From assembly GCF_900104225.1 (NCBI RefSeq), contig NZ_FNJK01000003.1, positions 62,001 to 126,000 of the forward strand: a stretch of DNA of 64,000 bases. The letters are read 5' to 3'. Source of the DNA: Streptococcus equinus (GTDB lineage: Bacteria > Bacillota > Bacilli > Lactobacillales > Streptococcaceae). Shown one piece after another: positions 46,617 through 55,900 of the stretch. Each line of letters begins with the position of its first letter. Within the stretch, counting starts at the first letter, position 1. The position numbers and the translations under genes were made by a program. Below the pieces are notes generated by a model, which worked only from the letters and a program-made list of their open reading frames with translations, was not told the origin of the DNA and made no database searches.

Positions 46617-48842
46617 ATGATTACATTAGAAAAAGAAAAAATTGCTGCTCAACCTACTGTAAAAGTTATCAAACGCGATGGACGTTCTGTAAACTTTGAT
46701 TCAGATAAAATTTATAATGCTTTGGTTAAAGCAAGCAATAATGTGACAAAAATGTCACCAGTTGTTGAAGCAAAATTGGAATCTATTTCAGATAATATCA
46801 TTGCTGAAATTTTTGATCGCTTCAAAGACAATGTTAAAATTTATGAAATTCAAAATATCGTTGAGCATGAACTTTTAGAAGCTAATGAATACGCAATTGC
46901 TCAAGAATATATTAATTATCGTACAAAACGTGACTTCGCACGTTCACAAGCGACAGATATCAATTTTTCTATTGATAAACTTTTGAACAAAGATCAAACC
47001 GTCGTTAATGAAAACGCTAACAAAGATAGTGAAGTCTTCAATACACAACGTGATTTGACAGCTGGTATTGTTGGTAAATCAATTGGTCTTAAAATGTTGC
47101 CAGCTCACGTTGCCAATGCTCACCAAAAAGGTGACATTCACTTCCATGACCTTGATTACAGCCCATATACTCCAATGACAAACTGTTGTTTGATTGACTT
47201 CAAGGGAATGTTGGGTAACGGCTTTAAGATTGGTAATGCTGAAGTTGAAAGTCCAAAATCAATCCAAACAGCAACAGCACAAATTTCACAAATCATTGCT
47301 AACGTTGCTTCAAGCCAATACGGTGGATGTACAGCTGACCGTATCGATGAATTTTTGGCACCATATGCTGAACTTAATTACCAAAAACATTTGAAAGATG
47401 CTAATGAATGGGTTGCTGAAGATCGTCGTGAAGATTACGCACGTACAAAAACTAAAAAAGATATTTACGATGCTATGCAAAGTCTTGAATACGAAATCAA
47501 TACTTTGTTTACATCAAATGGTCAAACACCATTTACATCACTTGGTTTTGGTCTTGGTACAAATTGGTTTGAACGTGAAATTCAAAAAGCAATTCTTGAA
47601 ATCCGTATCAAAGGTTTAGGTAGCGAACATCGTACAGCTATTTTCCCTAAACTTATCTTTACTTTGAAGAGTGGTCTTAACCTTGAAGAAGGTACACCAA
47701 ACTATGACATCAAACAATTAGCTTTGGAATGTGCCACAAAACGTATGTATCCAGATGTTCTTTCATACGATAAAATCGTTGAGTTGACTGGTTCATTTAA
47801 AGCCCCAATGGGATGTCGTTCATTCCTTCAAGGTTGGAAAGATGAAAATGGTGTCGAAGTTAACTCAGGTCGTATGAACCTTGGTGTTGTTACTGTTAAC
47901 CTTCCTCGTATTGCCATGGAATCAAATGGTGATATGGATAAATTCTGGGAAATTTTCAACGAACGTATGGGAATTTGTAAAGATGCGCTTGTTTACCGTG
48001 TTGAACGTGTGAAAGAAGCTACTCCAGCAAATGCTCCAATCCTTTACCAATATGGTGCTTTTGGTAAACGTCTTGGTAAATATGATAACGTTGATGAACT
48101 TTTCCGTCACCGCCGTGCGACAGTATCACTTGGTTACATCGGACTTTACGAAGTCGGAACAGTCTTCTTTGGCCCAGAATGGGAAACAAATCCTGAAGCT
48201 AAAGAATTCACAGTTGACATCATCCGTAAAATGAAAGATTACTGTGTTGAGTGGTCAGATGAATATGATTATCACTTCTCAATCTATTCAACACCATCTG
48301 AAAGTTTGACTGACCGTTTCTGCCGTCTTGATACTAAGAAATTTGGTATTGTTAAAGATATCACTGATAAAGAATACTATACAAACTCATTCCACTATGA
48401 TGTTCGTAAGAATCCAACACCATTTGAAAAACTTGATTTTGAAAAAGTTTACCCAGAAGCTGGTGCAACAGGTGGATTCATTCACTATTGTGAATACCCA
48501 GTTCTTCAACAAAATCCGAAAGCTCTAGAAGCTGTTTGGGACTATGCTTATACACGTGTCGGATACCTTGGTACAAATACACCAATCGACCGTTGTTATA
48601 AGTGTGGATTTGAAGGGGACTTCACACCAACAGAACGTGGTTTCGTTTGTCCAAACTGTGGTAACAGCGATCCAAAATCAGTAGATGTTGTTAAACGTAC
48701 TTGCGGATATCTTGGTAATCCTCAAGCTCGTCCAATGGTTAATGGTCGTCACAAAGAAATTTCTGCTCGTGTTAAACACATGAACGGATCAACTATTAAA
48801 AATCCAGGTGACTACCGTATGCACAAGGATAAAAGTTGTTAA
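46617..48842 (+). CDS. nrdD: Anaerobic (class III) ribonucleoside-triphosphate reductase
   Basis: The 741-residue enzyme has an N-terminal ATP-cone (VIKRDGRSVNFDSDKIYNAL) and the glycyl radical enzyme core. The C-terminal zinc site has four cysteines (CYKCG and CPNCG), and the glycyl radical motif RTCGYLG has its Gly near residue 697. It makes deoxyribonucleotides without oxygen and is activated by NrdG, encoded three genes downstream. Length and motifs are intact. Confidence 0.97.
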   Translation: MITLEKEKIAAQPTVKVIKRDGRSVNFDSDKIYNALVKASNNVTKMSPVVEAKLESISDNIIAEIFDRFKDNVKIYEIQNIVEHELLEANEYAIAQEYINYRTKRDFARSQATDINFSIDKLLNKDQTVVNENANKDSEVFNTQRDLTAGIVGKSIGLKMLPAHVANAHQKGDIHFHDLDYSPYTPMTNCCLIDFKGMLGNGFKIGNAEVESPKSIQTATAQISQIIANVASSQYGGCTADRIDEFLAPYAELNYQKHLKDANEWVAEDRREDYARTKTKKDIYDAMQSLEYEINTLFTSNGQTPFTSLGFGLGTNWFEREIQKAILEIRIKGLGSEHRTAIFPKLIFTLKSGLNLEEGTPNYDIKQLALECATKRMYPDVLSYDKIVELTGSFKAPMGCRSFLQGWKDENGVEVNSGRMNLGVVTVNLPRIAMESNGDMDKFWEIFNERMGICKDALVYRVERVKEATPANAPILYQYGAFGKRLGKYDNVDELFRHRRATVSLGYIGLYEVGTVFFGPEWETNPEAKEFTVDIIRKMKDYCVEWSDEYDYHFSIYSTPSESLTDRFCRLDTKKFGIVKDITDKEYYTNSFHYDVRKNPTPFEKLDFEKVYPEAGATGGFIHYCEYPVLQQNPKALEAVWDYAYTRVGYLGTNTPIDRCYKCGFEGDFTPTERGFVCPNCGNSDPKSVDVVKRTCGYLGNPQARPMVNGRHKEISARVKHMNGSTIKNPGDYRMHKDKSC

Positions 48843-48925
48843 TCATTAGTTTTCTTCAATAACTTTGAAGATTTAAAAAGGTCAATGATTGACCAATAAT
48901 AGTTTAGACAGTTTCACGACATATT

Positions 48926-48957
48926 GAAGCTGGAGACATTCGTCCCAGCTTCTTTAT
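48926..48957 (+). terminator. Hairpin after nrdD
   Basis: GAAGCTGG and CCAGCTTC form a stem with an 11-base loop and a T-rich tail. A perfect GGTCAATGATTGACC palindrome lies at 48880-48894. Together they suggest a partial terminator inside the nrd operon. The rest of 48843-48991 is empty. Confidence 0.7.
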
Positions 48958-48991
48958 TATATTGATAAACATTTGAAGAAAGGAAAAAATT

Positions 48992-49138
48992 GTGGGAAAA
49001 TATCAATTAGATTATAAAGGCATGCAACAAGTTGAACGTTTTCACGAAAAAAATTCGAACGTGAAATCTGACAAAAAAGCGCGTGTAAATCAGCTAAAAG
49101 CTCAATTTTTAGAAAAAGCTAAGAAGAAAAGTAAATAA
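48992..49138 (+). CDS. 48-residue basic protein of the nrd operon
   Basis: GTG 48992 has AAAGGA about 9 bases upstream. The 48-codon ORF is Lys/Gln-rich and helical, with QLDYKGMQQVERFHEKNSN and a basic end KAKKKSK. It lies between nrdD and the acetyltransferase, and similar short genes at this place are known in other streptococci. Function is unknown. Confidence 0.65.
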   Translation: MGKYQLDYKGMQQVERFHEKNSNVKSDKKARVNQLKAQFLEKAKKKSK

Positions 49139-49149
49139 GAGGTAGGTTT

Positions 49150-49653
49150 ATGCAATTACGAAGACCTGAATTATCAGATAAAGCAGCTGTTATGGACATG
49201 ATGAAAGACTTTGAAGTGAGTAAGTCTGCTCATGATGGTGGTTTTTGGGATGTGGATAACTTCAATTACGAAGAGTGGATTGAGGACAATCGTCTAAGTG
49301 AAATGGGAATTAATGTTCCAGAAACTTTTGTTCCGGCTGTTCAATTTGTCTCTTTTTCTGATGATGGCAGAGCTTTGGGATTTTTGCATTTACGTCTACG
49401 TTTAAATGAAAATCTTTTAAAACAAGGTGGACATATTGGTTATTCTATTCGTCCATCTGAACGCCGTAAAGGGTATGCTAAAGAGCAGTTGCGATTAGGT
49501 TTGTTAGAAGCTAAAAAGAAAAATATCAAAACTGCTCTAGTGACATGCCACGAAGACAATCCTGCTAGTCGTAAGGTGATATTAGCAAATGGTGGTAAAC
49601 TAGAAGATATTCAAAATACTGTTGAACGCTATTGGATAACTCTAAATGAGTAA
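49150..49653 (+). CDS. GNAT family N-acetyltransferase
   Basis: The 167-residue protein has the GNAT acetyl-CoA loop as GYSIRPSERRKGYAKEQLR (residues about 98-117) and a C-terminal NPASRKVILANGGKLE motif, typical of RimJ/RimL-like members. The acceptor is unknown. It starts 12 bases after the small basic ORF and precedes nrdG by 33 bases, within the anaerobic reductase operon. Confidence 0.85.
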   Translation: MQLRRPELSDKAAVMDMMKDFEVSKSAHDGGFWDVDNFNYEEWIEDNRLSEMGINVPETFVPAVQFVSFSDDGRALGFLHLRLRLNENLLKQGGHIGYSIRPSERRKGYAKEQLRLGLLEAKKKNIKTALVTCHEDNPASRKVILANGGKLEDIQNTVERYWITLNE

Positions 49654-49685
49654 TCAAGGGAAATTAGGACAGAAAGAAGGCTAGT

Positions 49686-50300
49686 ATGGAAGAAAAAAAC
49701 TGGAATACTCCTAAACCCCGTGAATGGAAATCAGAAGAATTAAGCCAAGGTCGTGTTATTGACTATAAAGCCTTTAATTTTGTTGATGGTGAAGGGGTTC
49801 GTAATTCGCTTTATGTATCAGGTTGTATGTTTCATTGTAAAGGATGCTATAATGCTGCTACATGGTCATTTAAAGCAGGGCAACCTTATACCCAAGAGCT
49901 AGAAGAGCAAATTATGGCTGATTTGGCACAACCATATGTTCAAGGGCTAACGCTTCTTGGTGGAGAACCGTTCTTAAACACAGGATTTCTCTTACCATTA
50001 ATTAAGCGCGTGCGTCGAGAACTTCCTGAGAAGGATATTTGGTCTTGGACGGGTTATACTTGGGAAGAAATGATGCAAGAAACCCCAGATAAGTTAGAAA
50101 TGCTTAGCTTAATTGATATTTTAGTAGATGGTCGTTTTGATATAACTAAGAAAAATTTGATGTTACAATTTCGTGGGTCAAGTAATCAACGTATCATTGA
50201 TGTTCAAAAGTCATTGAAAGCGGGAGAAGTTATTATTTGGGATAAATTAAATGATGGTGATCAAAAATTTGAACAGGTTAGCCGCGATGATTTACTATAA
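49686..50300 (+). CDS. nrdG: Anaerobic ribonucleotide reductase activating protein
   Basis: The 204-residue radical SAM protein carries CMFHCKGC (Cx3Cx2C, the 4Fe-4S ligands) near residues 47-54 and LLGGEPF, a SAM-contact motif. It generates the glycyl radical on NrdD. AGAAAGAAGG precedes the start. A strong terminator follows. The length is slightly above the 154-residue E. coli protein, with extra residues at both ends. Confidence 0.95.
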   Translation: MEEKNWNTPKPREWKSEELSQGRVIDYKAFNFVDGEGVRNSLYVSGCMFHCKGCYNAATWSFKAGQPYTQELEEQIMADLAQPYVQGLTLLGGEPFLNTGFLLPLIKRVRRELPEKDIWSWTGYTWEEMMQETPDKLEMLSLIDILVDGRFDITKKNLMLQFRGSSNQRIIDVQKSLKAGEVIIWDKLNDGDQKFEQVSRDDLL

Positions 50301-50301
50301 A

Positions 50302-50747
50302 TGTGGAAAAAAGTAGCTGATTTTCAAGAATCAGCTACTTTTTTGAGGAAAATTTTGCTAAAAATGGAAGTTATTAACAGCTGTTTTTTTTAAAATGTGG
50401 ATAGCTCTTAAAACTTGGTATAAAGGGATTTATAGCTGAATTATACACAAGTTATCCCCAGTATATAACCACACTTATCCACAAGTTGTGAATAACTGTT
50501 AACAAATTGTGTAAAAATGGGAGAATTTTCATGCTATTTTACTTTTTTTTATAAAAAATGCGTGATTGATTTGAAAATTTCATGCAAAAAAGTCAGTAAG
50601 ACAATAGTTTTACCGACTTTTTATCTATTTAAGGTCATTGAGACCTACTTTTACGGGAACACAAGAAAAAAATACATAGAGCAGGTTTGCTTAACTGAAC
50701 GATTAAGTTGACTTTAGAGCTTATTGATTAATATTTTTTGTGGATAA
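50302..50747. other. DnaA-box cluster in gene-free DNA
   Basis: Six exact TTWTNCACA matches occur: 50302-50310 (-), 50441-50449 (+), 50475-50483 (+, perfect TTATCCACA), 50487-50495 (-), 50508-50516 (-) and 50739-50747 (-, perfect). Near-matches are at 50396-50404 and 50452-50460. Five of the exact ones and both near ones lie within 215 bp. No dnaA or dnaN gene is nearby. The intervening 50520-50730 sequence is AT-rich with no supported gene. Confidence 0.6.
50311..50344 (+). terminator. Terminator of nrdG
   Basis: AAGTAGCTGATT pairs exactly with AATCAGCTACTT around a 6-base loop, followed by TTTT. Confidence 0.93.
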
Positions 50748-50782
50748 CTTACTAATCCTTACAGTTAACTGTGATTAATAAG

Positions 50783-50894
50783 TGTCAAAAAACTGTCAAT
50801 TAAAATATCAATGTGTCAACTTATAGCAAAATGGAAACGGTAAATCTGTCAATGTTAGCGGTTTTCTTGTCAACTTTATGAAAGAAAGTGTCAA
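50783..50894. repeat. Array of six TGTCAA repeats in phase
   Basis: TGTCAA starts at 50783, 50794, 50814, 50847, 50868 and 50889. The steps of 11, 20, 33, 21 and 21 bases are close to multiples of the 10.5-bp helical turn, so all lie on one DNA face. It is in the gene-free stretch between nrdG and the TetR gene. The binding protein is unknown. Confidence 0.5.
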
Positions 50895-50975
50895 GAAAGG
50901 AAATAAAGCAACAGGATTTAGAGACATGGGAGTATGTCATTAAATCATTACAAAAAATTTTAAAAATAAATACCC

Positions 50976-51587
50976 CTATCTTTTGTTTCTTATCTTTGTT
51001 TGTTCTTCTGAGGGAGCATTGAAGTAACTAGGAATAGAATTAAAAAGAAGGGATAGATTTTTGGCAATAAGTTCGGGTTCTTCAGGCTCATCTTTAGTTA
51101 ACCAAAATTGTAGGATGTTAAGATAGGCACCAAATAAACCTTTTGAGATGTAATCAATGTTGCTATCTACAGTATCATCAACACACCAGGGGAGATTGAT
51201 GGTTTTGTAAATCTGTGCAGATTTTTGATTGAATTTTTCTGTTAGTAATGAAAAGTGGCCACTTTCAACAAGTGATGAAATAAAAGCTTTATTCGAATAC
51301 ATAAAATTCAAAGTGACTAAGAAAACGTCCTCTGCACTCTCCGCTAAGATAAAATTATCTCGCTGTAGATAATAACCTTTAACAAAGTTATCTAAACAGA
51401 AATCCATTAAATCGGCTTTGTCATCAAAGTAGCGATAAAATGTGCGTCGTGAAATAGCAGCTTTGTCAAGGATATGATAGATAGTGATTTTGTCATAATG
51501 TCGTTCAGTAATCAGTAGATAAAGGGCTTTTGATAAACGGTGTTTAGTCTCTAAGACTTGGTGTTGTTTTTTTGATAAATTTTTCAT
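50976..51587 (-). CDS. TetR-family regulator divergent to pilus island 2
   Basis: ATG 51587 has AGGGGA about 7 bases upstream; the extension to 51593 uses TTG and is unlikely. The 203-residue protein has a TetR helix-turn-helix (ITIYHILDKAAISRRTFYRYFDDK, residues about 37-60) and a helical C-terminal domain similar in type to the DhaS/TetR_C group. It is divergent from the coiled-coil, signal peptidase and pilin genes of island 2. It is not closely related to the island 1 TetR protein. Local regulation is inferred. Confidence 0.8.
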   Translation of the reverse strand: MKNLSKKQHQVLETKHRLSKALYLLITERHYDKITIYHILDKAAISRRTFYRYFDDKADLMDFCLDNFVKGYYLQRDNFILAESAEDVFLVTLNFMYSNKAFISSLVESGHFSLLTEKFNQKSAQIYKTINLPWCVDDTVDSNIDYISKGLFGAYLNILQFWLTKDEPEEPELIAKNLSLLFNSIPSYFNAPSEEQTKIRNKR

Positions 51588-51700
51588 AAACAATCCCCTA
51601 CTTGAATGATGTAATATTTCTGAAAAGACAAAAAATTATACCTAATCAATTTAGCATTGTAACATAAACCTAAAAATTAAGCTACATCAATCCTACGATT

Positions 51701-51754
51701 ATGATAACGTTTTACTTAAAAAAGTTATCATTGTTAGCTTTTCTAACAGTGATA
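51701..51754. promoter_or_regulatory. Overlapping inverted repeats between TetR gene and pilus island 2
   Basis: ATGATAAC (51701-51708) pairs with GTTATCAT (51724-51731). TATCATTGTTAG (51726-51737) pairs at 11 of 12 positions with CTAACAGTGATA (51743-51754). The two structures are mutually exclusive, as in an operator or an attenuator. The rest of 51588-51996 is very AT-rich with no supported gene. Confidence 0.5.
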
Positions 51755-51996
51755 GAGGACAAAATATTAAGAAAATTAGAACTAGGATACAAAAGTTTAA
51801 AAAAAGTATCACTTACACAAAATCCCTTTTCAAAATCGCAAAAAAATATTATAATGTTCTCCAAAACACCTAGATATATAAAACGACAAAATGAAAAAAT
51901 GTTTATTTTATCTTTATTTTTTCAGAATAAGAATAAATATACATTAAGATTTATGTGAGTTTTATGTGAAAGGGAATACTAAGAGGAGGTCCTAAT

Positions 51997-52275
51997 GTGC
52001 TTGATGCTAAACAATTAAGAAAACTTCGTCGTTCAGATTTATTTGAGCTGCTTGTAGAACAAGCTAAAGAAATTGAAGAACTTCAAGATCAAGTAAAAGA
52101 ACTTGAAGGTAAGCTTGAGCGTCGTGAGCTGCAAGTTTCAGATGCTGGCTCAATTGCTGAAGCTGCCCTTGCTATCAGTAAAGTTTTTGAAGAAGCACAG
52201 GCAGCAGCGGATACGTATCTTTATAACGTTAAGCGTATGGCAGACGCCAAAAAGAATGTAGATGATGAAGCGTAA
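51997..52275 (+). CDS. Small coiled-coil protein linked to large LPXTG proteins
   Basis: GTG 51997 has a perfect GAGGAGGT 6 bases upstream. The 92-residue soluble protein has RKLRRSDLFELLVEQAKEIEELQ, a heptad-rich helix, then SDAGSIAEAALAISKVFEEAQAAAD. Proteins of this type sit before signal peptidase and giant Cna-B surface protein genes in other Firmicutes; their role is unknown. Island 1 lacks an equivalent. It opens the island 2 operon, 18 bp before the peptidase. Confidence 0.7.
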   Translation: MLDAKQLRKLRRSDLFELLVEQAKEIEELQDQVKELEGKLERRELQVSDAGSIAEAALAISKVFEEAQAAADTYLYNVKRMADAKKNVDDEA

Positions 52276-52293
52276 GAGGCTGAGATTTTTAAC

Positions 52294-52908
52294 ATGAAAC
52301 CAATAGTTGAAAAAAAATCACAGAAAATTAATTTATCCGATTTACCAAAAGCCGAGGAGCTTTCAAAAGAACTAGGAAAAATTAAATATCGTGAACGCTA
52401 TATTCGAACTCTACGCAGCACAGTTTTTACCTTAGTGACAGTAGCAGCTTTGGCTGTACTTGTTGCAACAATTTGGTTACCTGTTTTACAAATCTACGGA
52501 AATTCAATGACTCCGACTTTGAAGGCTGGAGATATGGTAGTTTCTGTTAGCAAGAAACATTTGAAACAGGGTGATGTTGTGGCATTTTATTATAATAACA
52601 AGGTTTTGGTAAAGCGTGTTATTGCAACATCAGGCCAATGGGTCAACATTGACAAAAAAGGTAATGTCTATGTTGACGGAAAGAAAATCAAAGAGCCTTA
52701 TTTACAAAAAGGTGAAAAAGATTACGGAGAAACCAATATCGACTTACCTTATCAAGTACCAGATGGCAAGTACTTCGTGATGGGAGATCACCGAAAAGTT
52801 TCTATCGACTCACGTAATAAAGCTGTTGGTGTGGTAGACGAAGAACAGTTAGTTGGGAAACTAAGTTTTAGGATTTGGCCCCTTCCTCGTATGGGGACAA
52901 TCGATTAA
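52294..52908 (+). CDS. Signal peptidase I of pilus island 2
   Basis: The 204-residue enzyme has a transmembrane segment (TVFTLVTVAALAVLVATIWL), serine box YGNSMTP, lysine box VLVKRVIA and GDHRKVSIDSR. The Ser-Lys dyad is complete. It closely resembles the island 1 enzyme across its whole length, including the ISDLP/LSDLP start region. A dedicated peptidase for the pilin precursors is the likely role. Confidence 0.9.
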   Translation: MKPIVEKKSQKINLSDLPKAEELSKELGKIKYRERYIRTLRSTVFTLVTVAALAVLVATIWLPVLQIYGNSMTPTLKAGDMVVSVSKKHLKQGDVVAFYYNNKVLVKRVIATSGQWVNIDKKGNVYVDGKKIKEPYLQKGEKDYGETNIDLPYQVPDGKYFVMGDHRKVSIDSRNKAVGVVDEEQLVGKLSFRIWPLPRMGTID

Positions 52909-52942
52909 AGAGCTAACAAATTATGTTTAGAAAGGAGTTCCA

Positions 52943-55900
52943 ATGTTAAAGCTATGGGCAAGGTTAGCAATTTTAGTAAAAAAGCGGGTCCACGATAGTA
53001 TCATTGCAAAGATTGCTTTGGCACTATCACTGGTAGTTGTTTTCTGTACCACCTATTTACTGATATTACCAGCCCTAACGATTAGTACGGGAAATAGTTC
53101 ATCCGTTTTTCAATCATCAGAAGGAGCAACATCTCAAGTGGAGTCCACGACGGATGATTCCCAAAAAGCAAGTAACCAGACAGAAGCTTCTTCACAAGCC
53201 AGTTCGACTGAGTCAAATCAAGAAAAAAAGGATATGACAGCAGCAGGTACTCTGAGTGCTGAAACGTCAGATATGACGGTGACTGTAACTTATGAGGGAA
53301 ATACATTTTCAGAACCTGTTCAACTAAAGGTAAGTCCTGTTGCTGATACCAATGCCATTGATAACAAATTGACATCACTACTAAGTGAAAGCAAACAAAG
53401 CTTGTCACAAGCACATTCTTACGACATTTCATTTGTCACAGATGATGGCAAGGAAGTTGAACCAAGCAAAGAGGTTAAGGTTTCAATGGCCTTTAAGAAT
53501 GACTTATCCACAACCGACGACAAACAAGCTGGTTGGAAGTTGTATCACTTTGTGGATAACGATGTCAACCAAGTTCAAGATTTGACTGAATCGACAGATA
53601 CAGACATCAAAGAAACTGGTGACGGAGCCGTCGAAAGTGTTGATTTTAAATCAAATACGTTTTCAACATACACCCTAGCAGGAGTTACTTATGCTGATTT
53701 TGCAGATTATTTGACAGGATACAGTTATGATGAAAAATCAGCTCAAAAAGACTTATCCACAAAATTATTAAGTGTCTTGTTGCATTTAGATTTTAAGATT
53801 AACCAAAAGGATGTTGCTAAAGAAAAACATTACTATTTAGCATTACCGGACGATACAGCAATCGGCAAGGATCTTAAATTAGGCACTGAATATACCGGAC
53901 GTGATAGCAATAATACTGATGCTTTTAATTATCAGTTCAAAAAAGATGACAAGACTGGCAAGTATTATTTGTTGATTACATTTTTGGATAGCTATGTTGC
54001 TAGTATGGGACAGGGTGTTCAGTCGACAGGTTATATTGATTATGAAGCAGTTTTTGGTTTAACTCATAAGAACAATCATGATGATTACACAATCAAGTAC
54101 TCTGATAATGTAACTGTTCAAATCCCATCGGATAAGATTACAAAAAATTATGATTTATCGGCAACCAAGACAGGTCAGGTATCTTACGATGGCGATACGC
54201 CGTATATCACCTATACGGTTAAGATAGATTCTAAATATGGAACGCCAGGTAATATTGATTTATCAGATGTTTTAACTGCATCAGATATTTCGATAGCTGA
54301 TGTGGATAATGTATCCATTACAAAATCAACTTATACCGGTGATTCTAATCAAGTGACAGCTACTGAGAATGTATATGCTAAGCCAAGTTTTGATAAAGCT
54401 AATAAGAAATGGTCATTGACACTTCCACAACTAGTCACTGGTGGAACGGATAGTAGCGGCAATCCAATTGGTCATTTTTACACTATCACTTATCGTTACA
54501 AGATTAATGGCTTGTCAGCTGGTAAAACGGTTCAAGCCAATAATACAGTAAATGCAGTTTCTAAAGATGACCAAGATAAACGTGAATCAAGTAGTAGTAC
54601 AAGTGTTACTTTAAAACTTAATGATGTTAAGAAGACTGGTAAATATGATAAATCAACTGGTAAAATTACTTGGACTATCACTGTAAATCCAGATGGCAAT
54701 AATATTTATGGCGCAATCTTGAAAGATGATTTCTTAAAAGATGCACAAGATTTAAAGATTTCGCCAGAAAATAAAGGCTATCATATTTACTATGACAGTA
54801 AAGGTAAAATTGATTACATTAAGTTTACCGGTAATCCTAATCGCAAATCTTATACGATTACTTATACAACAGATGCTAAAAATTCAAGTTGGAATAAAAA
54901 AGCTATAAAAAATACCGTCATCCTAGATGATGATGGTAATACTGATACTAAAAATGATCAGACTTCAGCTTCTGACAGTCCTTCGGTTCCTGGTGATGGA
55001 GATTTTGAAAAAACCTCACTTGGAGAAGCCGATACATCGGATACAGATGTCAAAATACTTAGTTGGCAAACTAAAATCATTATGCCAAGTAGTGGTGTGA
55101 TTGAAAAGGGAACAAATTTCAGAGATATTTTGACAGACCCTTATAATCAAAATTCTGAAGTTCACTGGTATACAAAAGCTCAACTGCAAGATTTGTATCA
55201 AAATCTGGTTAAAGTTTTTGGTTCAGGCAAGTTTACTTTGGAAGCTCGGGCTAAAAACTGGGGCGGTTATACAAACTATGAAGATTTGGATGACAATGCT
55301 AAGTACACAGAATTTCAAATTATTTTGACCTCAGATTTCAAATCAAGTAAAAATGTTATCATTTCTTACAACTCGACTGCTAAGTTAAATGGTGGAGCTA
55401 ATCTTGATTTTTGGAATACGATTAGTTCAGCCGATCATTCTAGTCAAGCTAAATATCATCATACAGATAATCCAAATGTTATCAAAATGGATGGTGATGA
55501 AAATCACGCAACAACTAAAAAGACTAGTACTGATGGTGTCGTGACTTGGAAAGTTAAAGTTAATCTAAGTGATGATGCTAAAAACATGACAGTGACGGAT
55601 ACTTTGCCAAAAGGTGTTCATTTGACGGGTTTGGTCTTTGGACGTCACTGGAGTCAAACGACTGCAACAATTTCAGATAAAACCATTTCAGCCGCAACCA
55701 ACCAGGATGATTGGGGAGCTGCTAATATGAAAGTTGATGGTAGCATCTCAGCTGATAATGTTGTTACGTTGAACTTTTCAACAACTGATGGTAGAACCAT
55801 AAAGGAAAGTATTGGTGGCAATAATGATTTCTGGCTAACCTTTACTACAGCCTACGATAAGTTACCCGAAGCAGGTAAAAAGGTGACAGATACTTTGACT

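Noticed and set aside
50517..50711. 64-codon ORF in the DnaA-box region
   Set aside because: It lacks a ribosome binding site and overlaps the DnaA boxes; composition is that of AT-rich non-coding DNA.
50302..50747. Chromosomal origin of replication
   Set aside because: DnaA boxes are present, but no dnaA, dnaN or other origin genes are near; a secondary DnaA-binding locus is the better reading.
51701..51958. 85-codon ORF upstream of pilus island 2
   Set aside because: It covers the inverted repeats, is very AT-rich, has no ribosome binding site and no family pattern.
51588..52294. GCAGA-type phase-variable leader repeats known from S. gallolyticus pili
   Set aside because: No run of GCAGA pentamers is present here or upstream of island 1.
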